Assembly: GCA_024760905.1 (NCBI GenBank)
Contig: CM045735.1
Coordinates: 9,037,161-9,101,160 of the forward strand
DNA from: Plotosus lineatus
Lineage: Eukaryota > Chordata > Actinopteri > Siluriformes > Plotosidae
Direction: 5' to 3'
Length of the DNA: 64,000 nucleotides
The stretch's first letter is position 1; each line of letters starts with the position of its first letter. The position numbers and the translations under genes are program-made. The notes under the pieces are model-generated. The model did not search any database, was not told the origin of the DNA, and saw only the letters and a list, made by a program, of their open reading frames with translations. Positions 22,229 through 33,972 of this stretch are shown here, one piece after another.

Positions 22229-23228
22229 CCACATTTTCTGGACTATAAGTCACGCTTTTTTGATACTTTGGCTGAAGGTACGACTAATACTCCAGAGCGA
22301 CTTATATGTGAAATGATTACATATAATTCTGTTCGTCATCATAACAAACATAATTTCACACGTTTATTATTTTTACACTCGCAACCACAAGAGGGCACTC
22401 TGGGCTAGGGTACCAGAACTTGCTCATCCACCACTGAAGAAATGTCCCCAAAAAGAAAATCCTATTCTGCAGATTACAAGCTGCAAGTAGTGAAATACAG
22501 TATGCAGCAGAAAATGGTAATCGAGCAGCAGAAAGAAAGTTTGGAGTGAACGAGAAACTTGTGAGGGACTGGAGAAAAGTGGAGATTACTATTACTGCAA
22601 TGAAGAAAACAAAAAAGCTAATCGCGGGCTAAAAGCTAGATGACCACAGCTAGAGGAACGAGCTCGCACATGGGTGCTTGAACAATGTGCCGCAGGGAGG
22701 GGCTTGTCAACAGTGCAGTTGCGTTCCCACGTCTAGGTAGTGAAATTATTACATATAATTCTAACAAGAGGGCAGAAAAGTGAAAATTATTATTACTGCA
22801 ATGAAGAAAACAAAAAAAGCTCACCGCTAAAAAGCTAAAAGCTAATCATGGGCTAAAAGCTAAATGCCCACAGAGCTCACACATGGGGGTTTGAGCAACG
22901 TGCTGTGGGGAGAGGCTTGTCAACAGTGCAGTTGCGTCTCCACATTCAGGTAGTTGTCAAGGAGATGATTATAAATTGCTTTGCGTGAGGACTTTTTTGG
23001 TGGAACCACTTCGTGCAAAGCGACCCCGTCTCTATCAGAGCGAGGACCGCAACGTCACAAAAACTGCCAGCAGATTTCCAAACCAAGGTAGACAGTTTCC
23101 ACGAGTTCACGACTTATACTCCAGTGCGACTTATATATGTTTTTGTTTTTTTTTTCTTCTTCTTTATTACGTGTTTTTTGGCCGGTACGACTTGTACTCC
23201 GGAGCGACGTATAGTCCGGAAAATATGG
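22229..23228 (+). mobile_element. Pogo/Tigger-like element with decayed transposase start
   Basis: Ends CCACATTTTCTGGACTATAA and (reversed) CCATATTTTCCGGACTATAC are each flanked by TA. From ATG 22443 a transposase start reads MSPKRKSYSADYKLQVVKY, then after a frameshift NGNRAAERKFGVNEKLVRDW, the pogo-type DNA-binding domain. Internal sequence is partly duplicated: 22570-22740 resembles 22775-22945 (GCAATGAAGAAAACAAAAAA, GGCTTGTCAACAGTGCAGTT). The catalytic domain is missing. Confidence 0.75.
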
Positions 23229-23733
23229 TATATTACATGAATGGCTCCTTCTGGTAACTTCAATCCATGCCGGTTTTCAAAGTGTTACAAAACAAAGGTT
23301 ATGACTCTTGGCCTCCTCAGGGACATATCAGCCTTCTAACTGGCTGTGACAAGAACCCATTGGATGAGCCGGGATCTGTCACTGACCTGTATAGCATAAC
23401 ACTATATTGTCCAGTGCTGAATGGTACAAACAAGTGCAAAAATCGGTGGAAGCATTTCTTTTTGTTTCTAAACCGTCTGACAACAGGAAAGCCGAATTGG
23501 CAAAATGTTAGTTAACATTTTGGGTCTACCGTCACACACATCACTGGCAGAATTCTCATCCTCAGAGTCACTAAAATGTAATGTCTAACTGTCCTCACAA
23601 GAGACATCAACCCTACCCAATGTGTTGAAGTCACTTCTGGGAAACCACGAATGCGACTAACCTCCACTAGAAATTCACAGAATAAAATGACCAATTGTGC
23701 TTTTAGACTGATACCAATATTTTTGTAGAACCC

Positions 23734-23736
<3 letters not shown>

Positions 23737-23803
<67 letters not shown>
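23737..23803. repeat. (CA)n microsatellite, about 67 bp
   Basis: Uninterrupted AC units. Alternating purine-pyrimidine, so able to adopt Z-DNA. Confidence 0.95.
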
Positions 23804-23805
<2 letters not shown>

Positions 23806-23841
23806 TAACAGTTAATTGTTATTAGAGAAAGACAGATTGGT

Positions 23842-24165
23842 ATGGTGGTGAAGTGGTTGGCACATCCACTTCACAGCAAAAAGGTCCTAGAGTTGAGTCC
23901 CAGGCTCAGGTATGTTCTCCATGTGCTTGTATGGGTTTCCTCCAGGCACTCTGGTTTCCACCCACAGTCCAAAGACATGCACATTAGGTTATTTGGTGGT
24001 TCCAAACCACCCCTAGGTGTGAGTGTGAGTATGAATGGTTGTGTTGCCCTGTGATGGTCTAGCGAGCCCCACCTTCACCCAGTGTTGGTTGAGATAGACT
24101 TCAGTCTTGTTGCGAGTGTAATAGTGGGATTAAGCTCTTCGGCAAATGAGTGAATGAGTGAAATG
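23842..24165 (+). mobile_element. tRNA-derived SINE, family B
   Basis: Head TATGGTGGTGAAGTGGTTGG, B-box region AGAGTTGAGTCCC, body with CCACAGTCCAAAGACATGCA and CACCCCTAGGTGTGAGTGTG, and the L2-like 3' end GGGATTAAGCTCTTCGGCAA followed by (TGAATGAG)n. Confidence 0.8.
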
Positions 24166-24254
24166 AATGACAGAAAGTAAATTAGTTCCTCTCTCTTTTT
24201 TCGTCAGTAATGAGTAGAGGTAACAGTACTGTATTGTTTTTTCAGGGAAAGAAA

Positions 24255-24389
<135 letters not shown>

Positions 24390-24986
24390 TATTATATATA
24401 CTTATATATATCACTTCCCTGCAGGGTACCCTTTTACCCCCATTCCTGTGAATGACTTCTGCAAATCTTAAATAATACCGAGTTTTGAAACCTGGGCCAT
24501 TTAACTCAATTGAGTTTTATTTATAGAATGTGATTAAAATTAACGTCACAATTCAGATCCAGATCCCTATCGACTAAGCCGAAAGTCACCATGGTGGAAA
24601 AAGCGTGTGAGATTTGAGAACATGTGAGGAGCCAGGGCTCAAAAGGGAAATCCATCTGTCTATATAACTGAGTTGAGTAGACAAAGAAGAATGAACAGAA
24701 GTGAGTTTTAGCAGAGATAATCAAATATTATAGAATTAAAATCCATGATGTAGGTCAGAGATCAATGTTAAAAGACTGCTAGGTCTGGAAATACTGGATT
24801 GAGAACAGAAAAATTGGATTTGACTTCTGCAGCAAAGGTTCTCAGCATTCATCTCGAAGACCTCATGCACTACACAGGGCGAACAAAATAATTTTCGCTA
24901 GTTTAAATAACATGATAATACTTTTTCATTGGCAAGAAATAGATATGATATGATAAAACACTCTCACGAGGAGGCTGGTATAGGTA

Positions 24987-25034
24987 CCGTTTCACCTGAC
25001 ACTGGGTGAAGCCAGGGTACACCATGAACAGGGC

Positions 25035-25109
<75 letters not shown>

Positions 25110-25140
25110 ATTGACACCTAGGGGGACTGTGTGACTTTTA
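24987..25140 (-). mobile_element. SINE B fragment with internal (CA)n expansion
   Basis: ACACTGGGTGAAGCCAGGGT and ATTGACACCTAGGGGGACTG are family B body segments. Between them a (CA)n tract of about 68 bp (25037-25104) has grown where other copies have a short CACACACA-like piece. Confidence 0.7.
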
Positions 25141-25180
25141 AACATAAAGATATTTCATAATATAATCTTTTACACTATTA

Positions 25181-25846
25181 GGTGGTAATAGGGGTAGTAG
25201 ATCTGCCTCATAGCAAAAGGTTCCTGGGTTCGAGTCTCAGTATTTTTTTTATTCTCCATGCTTGCATATATTTACCACTAACAGTAAATATTAATGTGGT
25301 TTCCTCCCACAGTCCAAAGACATGCACAGTAGGTTGACTTGGCCGTTCCGAATTGCCCCTTGGTGTGCTTGTGAGTGTGAACTTTTGTACGTGTGTTGGC
25401 ACTGCAATTCTTTGGTGAGCTGTTCAGGGTGTACCTGGCCTTCGCCGGTGTAGTCTGAGCTAGCCTCTAGCTTCCCTACATACCTGGCAGGATTAAGGTA
25501 AAATCTGTTGGGTTTTCACACCTGAGCTTCATGGCTCATCAGGTCGGTGCTTATCCCCGGTTTCCATAGCGTGAAGCGACCAGGAGTTCAACTCCCCCTG
25601 GATGGGACGCGAGTCCATCGCAGGTTACCTTCCCAGTATATTTTTACTGGTACCGAGTCATACTGCTGGGTGAACAGAGGCACACTTGTGGTTGAGACCT
25701 TGCCCAGGGGTCTTAGCACTGTGAGGGTCTCAATGGGATTCGAACTCACAACCTCCCGATCATGAGCGCAGCACCCTAACCACTACACCACCGGCTCCCA
25801 CTTACACAGGATTAAGCAGTTTGGCGAATGAGTGAGTGAGTGAGTG
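25181..25846 (+). mobile_element. SINE B interrupted by SINE C
   Basis: Head GGTGGTAATAGGGGTAGTAG, B-box GGTTCGAGTC-like (CTGGGTTCGAGTCTC), body CACAGTCCAAAGACATGCAC. The tail resumes after the insertion as CAGGATTAAGCAGTTTGGCG then (TGAG)n. Confidence 0.8.
25498..25806 (-). mobile_element. tRNA-derived SINE, family C, with 10-bp target duplication
   Basis: Same family as 18537-18820 (shared CAGTATATTTTTACTGGTAC and GGATGGGACGC segments). CAGGATTAAG is present at 25488-25497 and 25807-25816, showing insertion into SINE B. Confidence 0.85.
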
Positions 25847-25900
25847 AGTATATTAGTATTATATTGATAGAAAAATGTTTACAGTATACTGAGGTCACTA

Positions 25901-26383
25901 CACTGATCCCTCGCTATTTCGAGCTGAAGTTTCTGCGGCTTCAGTGCATCGCGGGATTTTCAAAAATATTCATCAAAAATATAAAAAATAAGGACGTTAA
26001 GGAAAAATACGGGAGATGTTAAGGAAAATGCCGCAAAACAAGGCCAATTATGCTAAAAAAAATTCCAAACAAACAAAAACAAAAACAACCCAAACCCCCC
26101 CCCCCAACAAAACTACTTACATTTTTATGTGAGGTGTGCATCTGAGTGTGTGCGTGCATATCTGTATGTGTGTGTATTTATATTTTATTTACATCTTATG
26201 CATTATTTTTGAATGTTTAGTTGTTATTATAAGCATTTATAGCGTTGAATATGTATTTATTGATATTATATACACATATACATGTACGTATACGTCAGTC
26301 AGGGGGGTTGATCCTACTTCACGGAAATCGGCAGTCGCGAGGGGTATCGGTCCCCATTAACCGCGGAAAGTAAGGGATCCCTG
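25901..26383 (+). mobile_element. GATCCCTC-family MITE
   Basis: Ends CACTGATCCCTCGCTATTTC and GGAAAGTAAGGGATCCCTG, flanked by TA. The middle has CTTATGCATTATTTTTGAAT and ATACACATATACATGTACGT. Non-coding. Sister copies at 29262-29711, 58259-58854 and 59713-60286, with fragments at 6880-7080, 16449-16665 and 43158-43264. Confidence 0.8.
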
Positions 26384-26833
26384 TATTGCCAAGACATTGT
26401 GAGTTCAAATGCCAATGGTGTTCAAATGACACGGCCATCCATGGCCAAGAGCAAAAGAAGCAAGGCAGTTCATACACTGTAGGTGGGAGGAACAGATGAA
26501 CCTCGCTTGTCTGTCAATTACAGTAAGATTAAGCATCATGTATGAAGAAAAGGACGAATAGAGATTTGTGGCACTGCCTGAGTAACAGTTTGAGCATGTG
26601 TTAGTTTGGAGTTTTCCTTGAACTTTCACCCTGAGTTATGATCAAACTTACGTTCGTCGGCTGCAACTGGCCCCTGATGTTGAGCTGATTGGATGGATGA
26701 GGTGTGTTGAGGCAGAGAGTAAAGACAAACAATCAGCACTATAGGCACCATCAGCACTAGAACTCTAAACTACTGTGAATGTTCTCGACTGTTCTCTCGC
26801 TGGGCTACAAAGATGTTAAGACTTTTCCCTCAC

Positions 26834-27162
26834 CTGTGTTATGCTGTCCTTGAGACTGGGTGAACGCTGTCTTCGAGTGGTGGTGGTGGCCATGGTCGTG
26901 GTGGTCTCCATGATGGTGGTGGACATGTCCATGGCAGCTGGAGGTGTGGCCGAGGTGGTCTCGGTTGATAATACTGATGGCGCATCTCCCACTAAGCGCA
27001 GGTTGCCCTCCACTTTAACACTGGGGTCGCCTTCAGCTGCCAGCTTCAGTACCTGCAATCCGTTGTAATAGAGGCCTGATATCTGACCCTGGAACGGCTG
27101 GCCTTTATCTTGGCCTCCGATTTTAATGGCCGCCTGGCTGTTGAAGATGGTTAACTGCCGTC
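26834..27162 (-). CDS. nrxn2: Neurexin-2 exon: end of LNS6 domain and Thr-rich stalk
   Basis: Acceptor ACCACCGCAG with a long pyrimidine tract precedes [20 protein letters not shown] (first codon shared with the upstream exon, phase 1), and the exon ends in phase 0 before donor GTGAGG. Residues up to about [11 protein letters not shown] complete the laminin-neurexin-sex hormone globulin (LNS6) fold that contacts neuroligin. The TIFN stretch holds the Ile and Asn that coordinate calcium in beta-neurexins, directly beside the SS4 junction. The rest ([18 protein letters not shown]) is the Thr-rich O-glycosylated stalk. Length 329 bp. Close to NRXN2 throughout; both alpha and beta isoforms would use this exon. 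Confidence 0.95.
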
Positions 27163-27730
27163 CTGCGGTGGTCCCAGTGGGGAAGGAAAGGGAGTGGGTG
27201 AAAGCAGAGTGAGAGAAGAAAAGGAGGAAGAGAGGCAGAACAGTAGCAAGACAGAAAGAAAGAAATATTGGTTTGATTAAAATGTACACTGGCACATTTT
27301 ATGACCCAGTCTTCTCGCATGAGCCGATAACACTCTGAGCATTTGGACCCAGCGATGGAACGCTTTAGTTTTTTTATGAATACAGACTTCTGACTCTTAC
27401 AGAGCAGATAAATATAAATCATCACGTCAGCAATTAGCTGCTAAGGCTGCAGCAGTTTAGCTATATGAAAGAACAATGGAAATATGCTTATTACAGATTT
27501 CTGTGCCTCATTAATAAAAATAAACAAAATGAAGAAGAGAAAATTGGAAAACGATTTATGAATATTACAAAGAGCTTTTGAAAAATGTTTTATTCAGAGG
27601 ACTTCTTGCTGCTAATCTGCATTGATAAGTGTCATCCGGCAGCTCCAATGCTAATGTGTTACCAGGGCATGAGGGGTTTCTTCCTCATCCTCAGACCTCA
27701 TGCGCAGACACAGACAGAAACACAAACATG

Positions 27731-27788
<58 letters not shown>

Positions 27789-28515
27789 TATACACACTCC
27801 TTTTATTCTACTCTACTTATTTTGATCCCCTCAAATCTCCATTCAGTTTGCTTTATGTTGTTGTTGTTATTATTATTGTTGTTATTATTACTACTACTAT
27901 CGTTACGACAGCTATAAACCAGGAAGGAAGAAGGCAAATATGATCAATTGTTTACAACTACATGTGTTGGAGTTGCAAAGTCATTAGGTAGATATAACAC
28001 ACTCGGAGGATAAGGTTATTCGCCCACTTCCACATGCCGGAGCTTACAGAGATCTAGAGACCCATGGGCCATGCTATGGTAATTGAGAGTAGAGACAATT
28101 TTGGTCTCCTGAGCACCTATCCACAGACAGCTGGGGCATCTTTGGGTTCACGATTCACGATCACCAGATGATAGGGTAAAACGTTCTCTGTTTATTCACT
28201 ACGTAACTGTATCGTGTTTGAATAATAATAAAAAAAAAAACACAATTGGACTTTTAATAGGATATTTCCAAAAAAATTAAATTGGTTGGGGAAGCTGACT
28301 TTACACTTCAAATAAGCATCGCAAGTGAAATGATTTTCAAAATTTAGGTTTTCTGATGGGAAAACTATTATTATTAAAGGTATTATCAGTTCTTTTAGGT
28401 ATTATTCCATTTTACCGGTCCTTTGAATAGAATTTGTCTCATCCGAACCTATTTATATCAAAACCAAGTTGGCTTATAAGTACTATGAAACTGGGATGTC
28501 TGAGCAGATGAATAT
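27163..28515. other. nrxn2: Intron with a (CA)n tract
   Basis: Apart from the (CA)n at 27731-27785 and a short (TTG/TTA)n stretch near 27850-27890, nothing was recognised. The first 100 bp next to the exon is the pyrimidine-rich (on the minus strand) acceptor tract. Confidence 0.6.
27731..27785. repeat. (CA)n microsatellite, about 55 bp
   Basis: Uninterrupted CA units within nrxn2 intron sequence. Confidence 0.9.
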
Positions 28516-29084
28516 ACAGCTAGAGTCCGACTTATGACCGCATTTGGTTCTGACCAACAGGTCATGAGATGGCTTGGACGTAAGTCGGGTTTGTACATGT
28601 ATTACTACTAGTATGTACAGTATACTGGACCTATCTACAAGTTCATGTCAAAATATATTGTTTGCAATCTTTTTAGATTTCTTTAAACATAAATATATAC
28701 AGGAGGCAGAAGGAAGAGGAGGAGAAGGAGGAGGAAGACTAGTGTACATGTATTTTCAACCTAATGTGTCTCTTTACTAAGGATGTGGGGGAGGAGTCAC
28801 AAGAAGTGAGCACTGAAGTGAGTCCAGAGCATTGGAGTCATTGTTCAGTTCAGAAGCTGGAAAGAGTTAGAGGACAGGACAGATATACTAGTATATACAG
28901 TCTATCTATCTATCTATCTATCTATCTATATACAGTATATATATATATACATAGTCTACAAAGTCGTTCCCTTCTTTTCTTTTATTGTTTATTAATTTAT
29001 ACTATTTATGTATCTATTTATTTATTTACTTATATAATATATATGTATGTGTGTATGTTTGTATTTGTATCTATTTTTGCACCC

Positions 29085-29167
29085 CCTACTGATAGTACCT
29101 CAAGAGCCTGTAACAGTGAATTTCTCCATTGTGAGATTAATAAAGCTGTATCTTATCTGTATCTTAT

Positions 29168-29172
<5 letters not shown>
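29085..29172 (+). mobile_element. LINE 3' end fragment (Rex-like)
   Basis: GTGAATTTCTCCATTGTGAG, ATTAATAAAGCTGTATCTTA then (TATCT)n is the typical 3' end of fish Rex-type non-LTR elements. Only the tail is present. Confidence 0.55.
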
Positions 29173-29255
<83 letters not shown>

Positions 29256-29262
29256 TACACAC
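29171..29262. repeat. Compound (TA)n(CA)n microsatellite
   Basis: About 60 bp of TA followed by about 30 bp of CA, immediately left of the MITE at 29262. Confidence 0.95.
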
Positions 29263-29711
29263 AGTGATCCCTCGCTCCTTCGTACTTCAGTTTCTGTGGC
29301 TTCAGTGCATCGCGGGTTTTTCAAAAATATTCATCAAAAAATAAAAAAAATAAAATTAAGGAAAAATAGGGAAAAAGTTCAGGAAAATGCCACAAAACAA
29401 GGCCAATTACGAAAAAACCCGAACAAACAAAAACAAAAAACCAACCCAAAACCTCCCAACAAAACTACTTACATTTTTATGTGAGGTCTGTATGTGTGTG
29501 TATTTATATTTTATTTACATCTTATGCATTATTTTTGAATGTTTAATTGTTATTATAAGCATTTATAGTGTTGAATATGTATTTATTGATATTATATACA
29601 CATATACATGTACTTATACGTGTCGGGGGGGGGGGGTCGACCCTACTTCGTGGAAATTGGCGGTCAGGGGGGTCTCAGTCCCCATTAACCGCAGAAAGTG
29701 AGGGATCCCTG
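29262..29711 (+). mobile_element. GATCCCTC-family MITE
   Basis: Ends CAGTGATCCCTCGCTCCTTC and GAAAGTGAGGGATCCCTG. The middle is nearly the same as 25901-26383 (CATTTATAGTGTTGAATATG). Non-coding. Confidence 0.8.
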
Positions 29712-29754
29712 TATGTACATTATTATTATTATTATTATTATTGTGGATGCTAAT

Positions 29755-29993
29755 ATAGCGCAATTTCATACATGTGTATGCTCAATGCGCATGAGACCCC
29801 AGCGCTCCCTGCGCTCCAGGTACCCGTCGCCACTGTACGGCACCAGTTGTTGCGTTGTTCTATCCTTTTGATGCTGAGCGCCAAGCAGGAAGCAACAACT
29901 CCCAAATTTTAACGTCTCATGGTATGACGCGGCCGGATTTGAACTCCGACCTTCCGGATAAAGCGGACGCTCTACCAACTGAGCTAAATCCCC
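29755..29993 (-). mobile_element. tRNA-derived SINE, family D
   Basis: The minus strand begins GGGGATTTAGCTCAGTTGGT with an A box (TAGCTCAGTTGG) and B box (GTTCAAATCC). It is the most tRNA-like SINE head in the window, but there is no closing acceptor stem. The rest (e.g. CCAGGTACC reversed, GCTTGGCGCTCAGCATC) is SINE body. Confidence 0.8.
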
Positions 29994-30006
29994 AGTAATA
30001 CAATGT

Positions 30007-30096
<90 letters not shown>
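30007..30096. repeat. (CA)n microsatellite, about 90 bp
   Basis: The longest uninterrupted CA tract in the window. It directly abuts the SINE head on the left. Confidence 0.97.
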
Positions 30097-30098
<2 letters not shown>

Positions 30099-30256
30099 TT
30101 TATCCCATTTGATCCTTACAAATAGACTAGAATCAGCTCAGTTATGCTGATGATATTCACATATATGATACACAAGTATATAAGCTATTTATTAATTTTT
30201 TTTTTTTAAGTCATGGGTGGTTGTAAGGTCAAACGGTCGTAAGTCGGACAATACCT

Positions 30257-31412
30257 TTAAATTGAATCGATGGATTAGGTTAAGATAAATCTTCGAGTTT
30301 GGGAGATATTTTACACTTGAGTTCATTCCTAGGTGAACAGTTGGAGCATTATAACTCGATCAAATAAACACAAACCATCTCATCCCCCTCACTGTATTGT
30401 TTTAGAGAGTCACTGCTAAAGTAGTTTCATCATGTAAAATGGAACAAGACGAGGAGAGACTGCAAATCCAAAAAAATCTGGATGTGATTATGTTCTCCGG
30501 GCTTCGAACTAAAAAAAAAAAAATGTAAGCCACAGGTGTTACAATTGAATAAACCCATTCGAAAAGTAAAACAATCAAATTGTGCCGCCAGGAAGAAAAC
30601 TACCTGTTAAACTTTAAAAGCACTTTTAAAAAGCCTGAGGGGACAGCTGATTGAGAAACAGGCACTCGGCAGTGAATTCTGAGAGCCCGATTTGAGCTTC
30701 TACTTACTCCTGATGAACAGCTATACAGAGGGTACTCTGCCACATTTGATTATGAAGTAGGCAGTTGTTCTGGCCTTTAAGAGAGACTCTCTGGGCCTAA
30801 TGTGAGGTTGCCTTTCAATGCTCTTCTTTTAAAATAGCGAGGTGGTAAATAATAGTGAAAACACTGAATATGGGAACGTGGAGGACTCATTAAGACAATA
30901 TTATTCTGGTAGCATAAAGAAATCCATTTCCTGCTTTTTGTATAAGAGGATGTTGTGTGATTATCTAAATGGCTGTACCAGCTCTGCCAAGCGAACAACT
31001 AAAAGCCAAATTGTACAGCTACACATGCAGTCCACACAGGGACTAACCATAATCTACTGCCGCTGGAAGGAAGAAATAGTCATGTGCGGACGCACTGGGA
31101 TGACATGGAGGATATTATAATTTTTTTTATAATGCTGTGGCCATGAATTAATATTGAGTTAATATTTCAACTCCATTTTATGTGACCATAAAATAAAAAA
31201 AAAGTTAAGGAAATTGAACTATGCTCGTGAATTGGCCACACTGTTGATATGTTTTATATAAAATTAAAATTGGACTTCAAATTGTAATGGGGAAAATAAT
31301 TTACTGGCTTACAACATTTGCTTAAGGCACTGAGTACCAAACCAATGTTTGGGAGCCTCCAGGGTTTCATATAGCACATACTGATTATAATATATTATAA
31401 TAATACAGTATA
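30257..31412. other. nrxn2: Intron sequence without recognised features
   Basis: Nothing recognised; AT-rich, with poly-A runs only. Confidence 0.55.
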
Positions 31413-32200
31413 TTACGAGAGTAAGTCAAAAAGTAATTTTTATATATATTTCTAGGTGAAATTATTTCAATTTTGTTCCAGCTATAAAGTTGGCTGCCTC
31501 ACTGCCTGATGTCCATCAGGAGCATATAGTGAGTCCATTTAAAAGCGTAGAGCAGGGGTCTCCAATCTTATCCACACAGGGCCTGTGTGGGTGCAGGTTT
31601 TCACTTCAACCAAACAGTAGCCACACCTTCCAGCTGTTTCCACCAATCACTAATCATCAAAAGAAATATAAACAAAAAACTAGATTGGACATGAGTGCTT
31701 CAATTCTGAAGTGAGGCCATCTTGGCCCCACTTCAGATTTGAAACCGTAATGTCCAATCTAGTTTTATTTTCTTTACTACTACTACTACTGTTTGGTTGA
31801 AGTGAAAACCTGCACCCACACCGGCCCTTTGTGGATAAGATTGGAGACCCCTGGTGTAGAGCAAGAATTCACCAAGTAAGAGCACATAGAGAAATGAATA
31901 AGGTTCGTCGTCACCGTGACAATGCCAGGCCTCGCTCGAGCCTCAGAACAAGGGAGGCAGGCAATCGCCTCTTTCAGGTGGATGACTCTCCCCCATCCTC
32001 CCTTCTCCATTGACTTGGCACCCTCAGACTTCCATCTCTTTGGTCTAGTAAAAGAGGCACTGAGGGGCAAACGTGACGGTGAATGATGAAGAAGTGAAAA
32101 CTGCTGTAAGGAATTGGCTTCATCAGCAGCCAGCTGAGTCTCATGATGGTCGAACACTGCCGTGGAAACAGGTGGTGACTATAATATGTTGTGAACCTGT
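31413..32200 (+). pseudogene. Degenerate mariner-type transposase remnant
   Basis: The left end TTACGAGAGTAAGTCAAAAA resembles mariner terminal repeats. From about 32005 a frame reads LAPSDFHLFGLVKEALRGK, the mariner block around the third catalytic Asp (DD34D signature), followed by VKTAVRNWLHQQP. The upstream coding part is mostly gone and the element is split by a hAT (31553-31853). Confidence 0.7.
31553..31853. mobile_element. Short hAT-type element (CAGGGGTCTCCAA ends)
   Basis: Ends CAGGGGTCTCCAATCTTATC and (reversed) CAGGGGTCTCCAATCTTATC match over the terminal 20 bp. Flanking 8-mers GCGTAGAG (31545-31552) and GTGTAGAG (31854-31861) fit an 8-bp hAT duplication. The middle is nearly palindromic (ACTAGATTGGACAT...ATGTCCAATCTAGT). 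No coding capacity. Confidence 0.9.
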
Positions 32201-33193
32201 GATAATACGGCTTTATCTTGATCTACGATATGTTTAATTGTGTTTCTTATTTCTTATATAATCAAACTAATAGCTTTACTTTGTGATTCACCCTCATACA
32301 ATGATGTCTGGCCATTTTCCCTCCCACTCCTCAAGGACTTACAGACGTTGAGACATTTGACGCCATTGGAAGCCATCCAATTCTTAAACTGGTGCTCGTA
32401 TTACATCACTCAGCAGTGTAGCACACTCTGACGAACGCGTAATCTGGCCTCTTTAGCATACAGCAGCTCATAAGCGATCTTAATTTGCTCGGGTTATAAG
32501 CATGCTAACCATTGACCGGTTCATCCTGGCCAGTGATTGTAGCCGATTCTACACTCAGCCAAGTATAAGTCTACCAGTGTATGGATTTTATCTTTGGATT
32601 TCTATTAATCTGTGTCCACATCAGTCATTGTGGAGCTTTGTCATTGTTGGGATTCACCCAGATGTTAACCGGTTTTGATTCCAAATGAATGCTGCCAGTG
32701 AGAGAAGCCTTTTTCCGGACCATGCTGTCTTGACTCACGGCCGGATCTCAATTTCTTTTCAGCATCTCCTTTCTTTGTCTCTTCCATCATAAAATGTTGC
32801 ACAATTTTATGTAATTGACTTATTTGATGATCATTCAGAATAAGTACCTGCGTCGTGAGCCACTTGTACAACGTGAACACTGTTTTGTATGAATTCAACA
32901 GTATGAACAGCAGTAAGATCACCTTCCATACAATGAAAGCCACTTATAGTGCAATTTATTTATTTATTTTATTTATTTATTTTTTTTGCGAAGCTCACAG
33001 TTATTCGAGATGGCAGAACAACCTCAAGGGTTTGAATGGAAGCTTTGAGGGGGACCAAAGACTTTCGTACAAAATCAACAGTAACAGAACTCAGCAATGA
33101 GCATCAATTTTTCTAAACCCTGTCATCACAACCAACATTCACACTGAAATATGACGAGTTCAGTACATTATAAAATTGTGCATTACATGTTAA

Positions 33194-33972
33194 AGGGACA
33201 TTGTTGAAATCAAGTGTATATGTTTATATTTATGCATCTAATTATCCGATCAAGGATTAATTCGATTTAGTTAGTTCATTCGTATTTAGAAAATGTTTAA
33301 CCCTCTGAGTTATTGAGAAGTATTTATGCAGTCGTTTAAGTCGTAGTTACTTTTTTGTTTATTGACCTATTTAAAATTGACTGCAAACTTAAACCTATAG
33401 TTCTAAGTTCCGAGTGAGACACAGCCGCAGCTGCGATGACAAAGTGTGTGTGTGTGTGTGGATGTTGAGTCCGGTTATATTCCAGTGATCGTAAATTACA
33501 TGCTAATTCTTAGCATTTGTTCTGAAATGAGATTGAATTAAATATGCAGAAATAAAAAGGTCAGTCGTACTGGCTGTTGTGTAGAGGTGTTTATTCTACA
33601 CTTAACATTTCAGTGGAATGCTCAGCCTTCAGAAGAGAGTTTGCATGATGATGGATGAGTTTGGTGAAAGAAATAGAAAGTTAAAATCAGTGAACTTTGA
33701 AATGGTACATATTACACTTTTAGGCGATGGTGCTGATTTCTCGGCGTCTGATTCCGAGTTCATTTACATACACGACTCGGACAGCTGTCTGATAAAATAA
33801 CAAAACATCTGTAATTTACGTGTGATTTTTAAGAGCTATGATTTATATGCGTGCATGTAGACGCTCTCACGTTTTGATTTTTACACTCAAAGGGTTAAGA
33901 CACATCAAATGTGGTGTTAGTGTTTATCAATTTTATGTACAGTTTATAGGGCATAACATGGAATCTGTCCCT
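33194..33972. mobile_element. TTAA-flanked element, outer (AGGGACA ends)
   Basis: TTAA at 33190-33193 and 33973-33976 bracket short terminal repeats AGGGACA and TGTCCCT. TTAA duplication is the mark of piggyBac transposition. It holds a second TTAA-flanked element inside. Confidence 0.5.
33301..33894. mobile_element. piggyBac-like non-autonomous element
   Basis: CCCTCTGAGT and ACTCAAAGGG ends are flanked by TTAA at 33297-33300 and 33895-33898, matching the piggyBac pattern TTAA-CCYTTTGAGT. A small frame at 33618-33800 ends in an acidic ASDSEFIYIHDSDSCL stretch, reminiscent of piggyBac transposase N termini; that link is an inference. Confidence 0.65.

Larger units (their letters stand above)
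28516..30256. mobile_element. Outer element (GTCCGACTTA family) carrying nested repeats
   Basis: Left arm AGAGTCCGACTTATGACCGC (from 28523) and right arm ACGGTCGTAAGTCGGACAAT (about 30231-30250) are inverted relatives. The same arms occur at 11398 and 16425-16448, and the same right-hand subterminal sequence (TTATCCCATTTGATCCTYAC) is found at 16285 and 30101. Inside are a LINE tail, a MITE, a SINE and a (CA)n tract. Confidence 0.55.

Noticed and set aside
29934..29993. Possible tRNA gene (minus strand, GGGGATTTAGCTCAGTTGGT)
   Set aside because: A and B boxes are present, but the 3' acceptor strand is missing and the sequence continues into a SINE body, so it is a SINE head.
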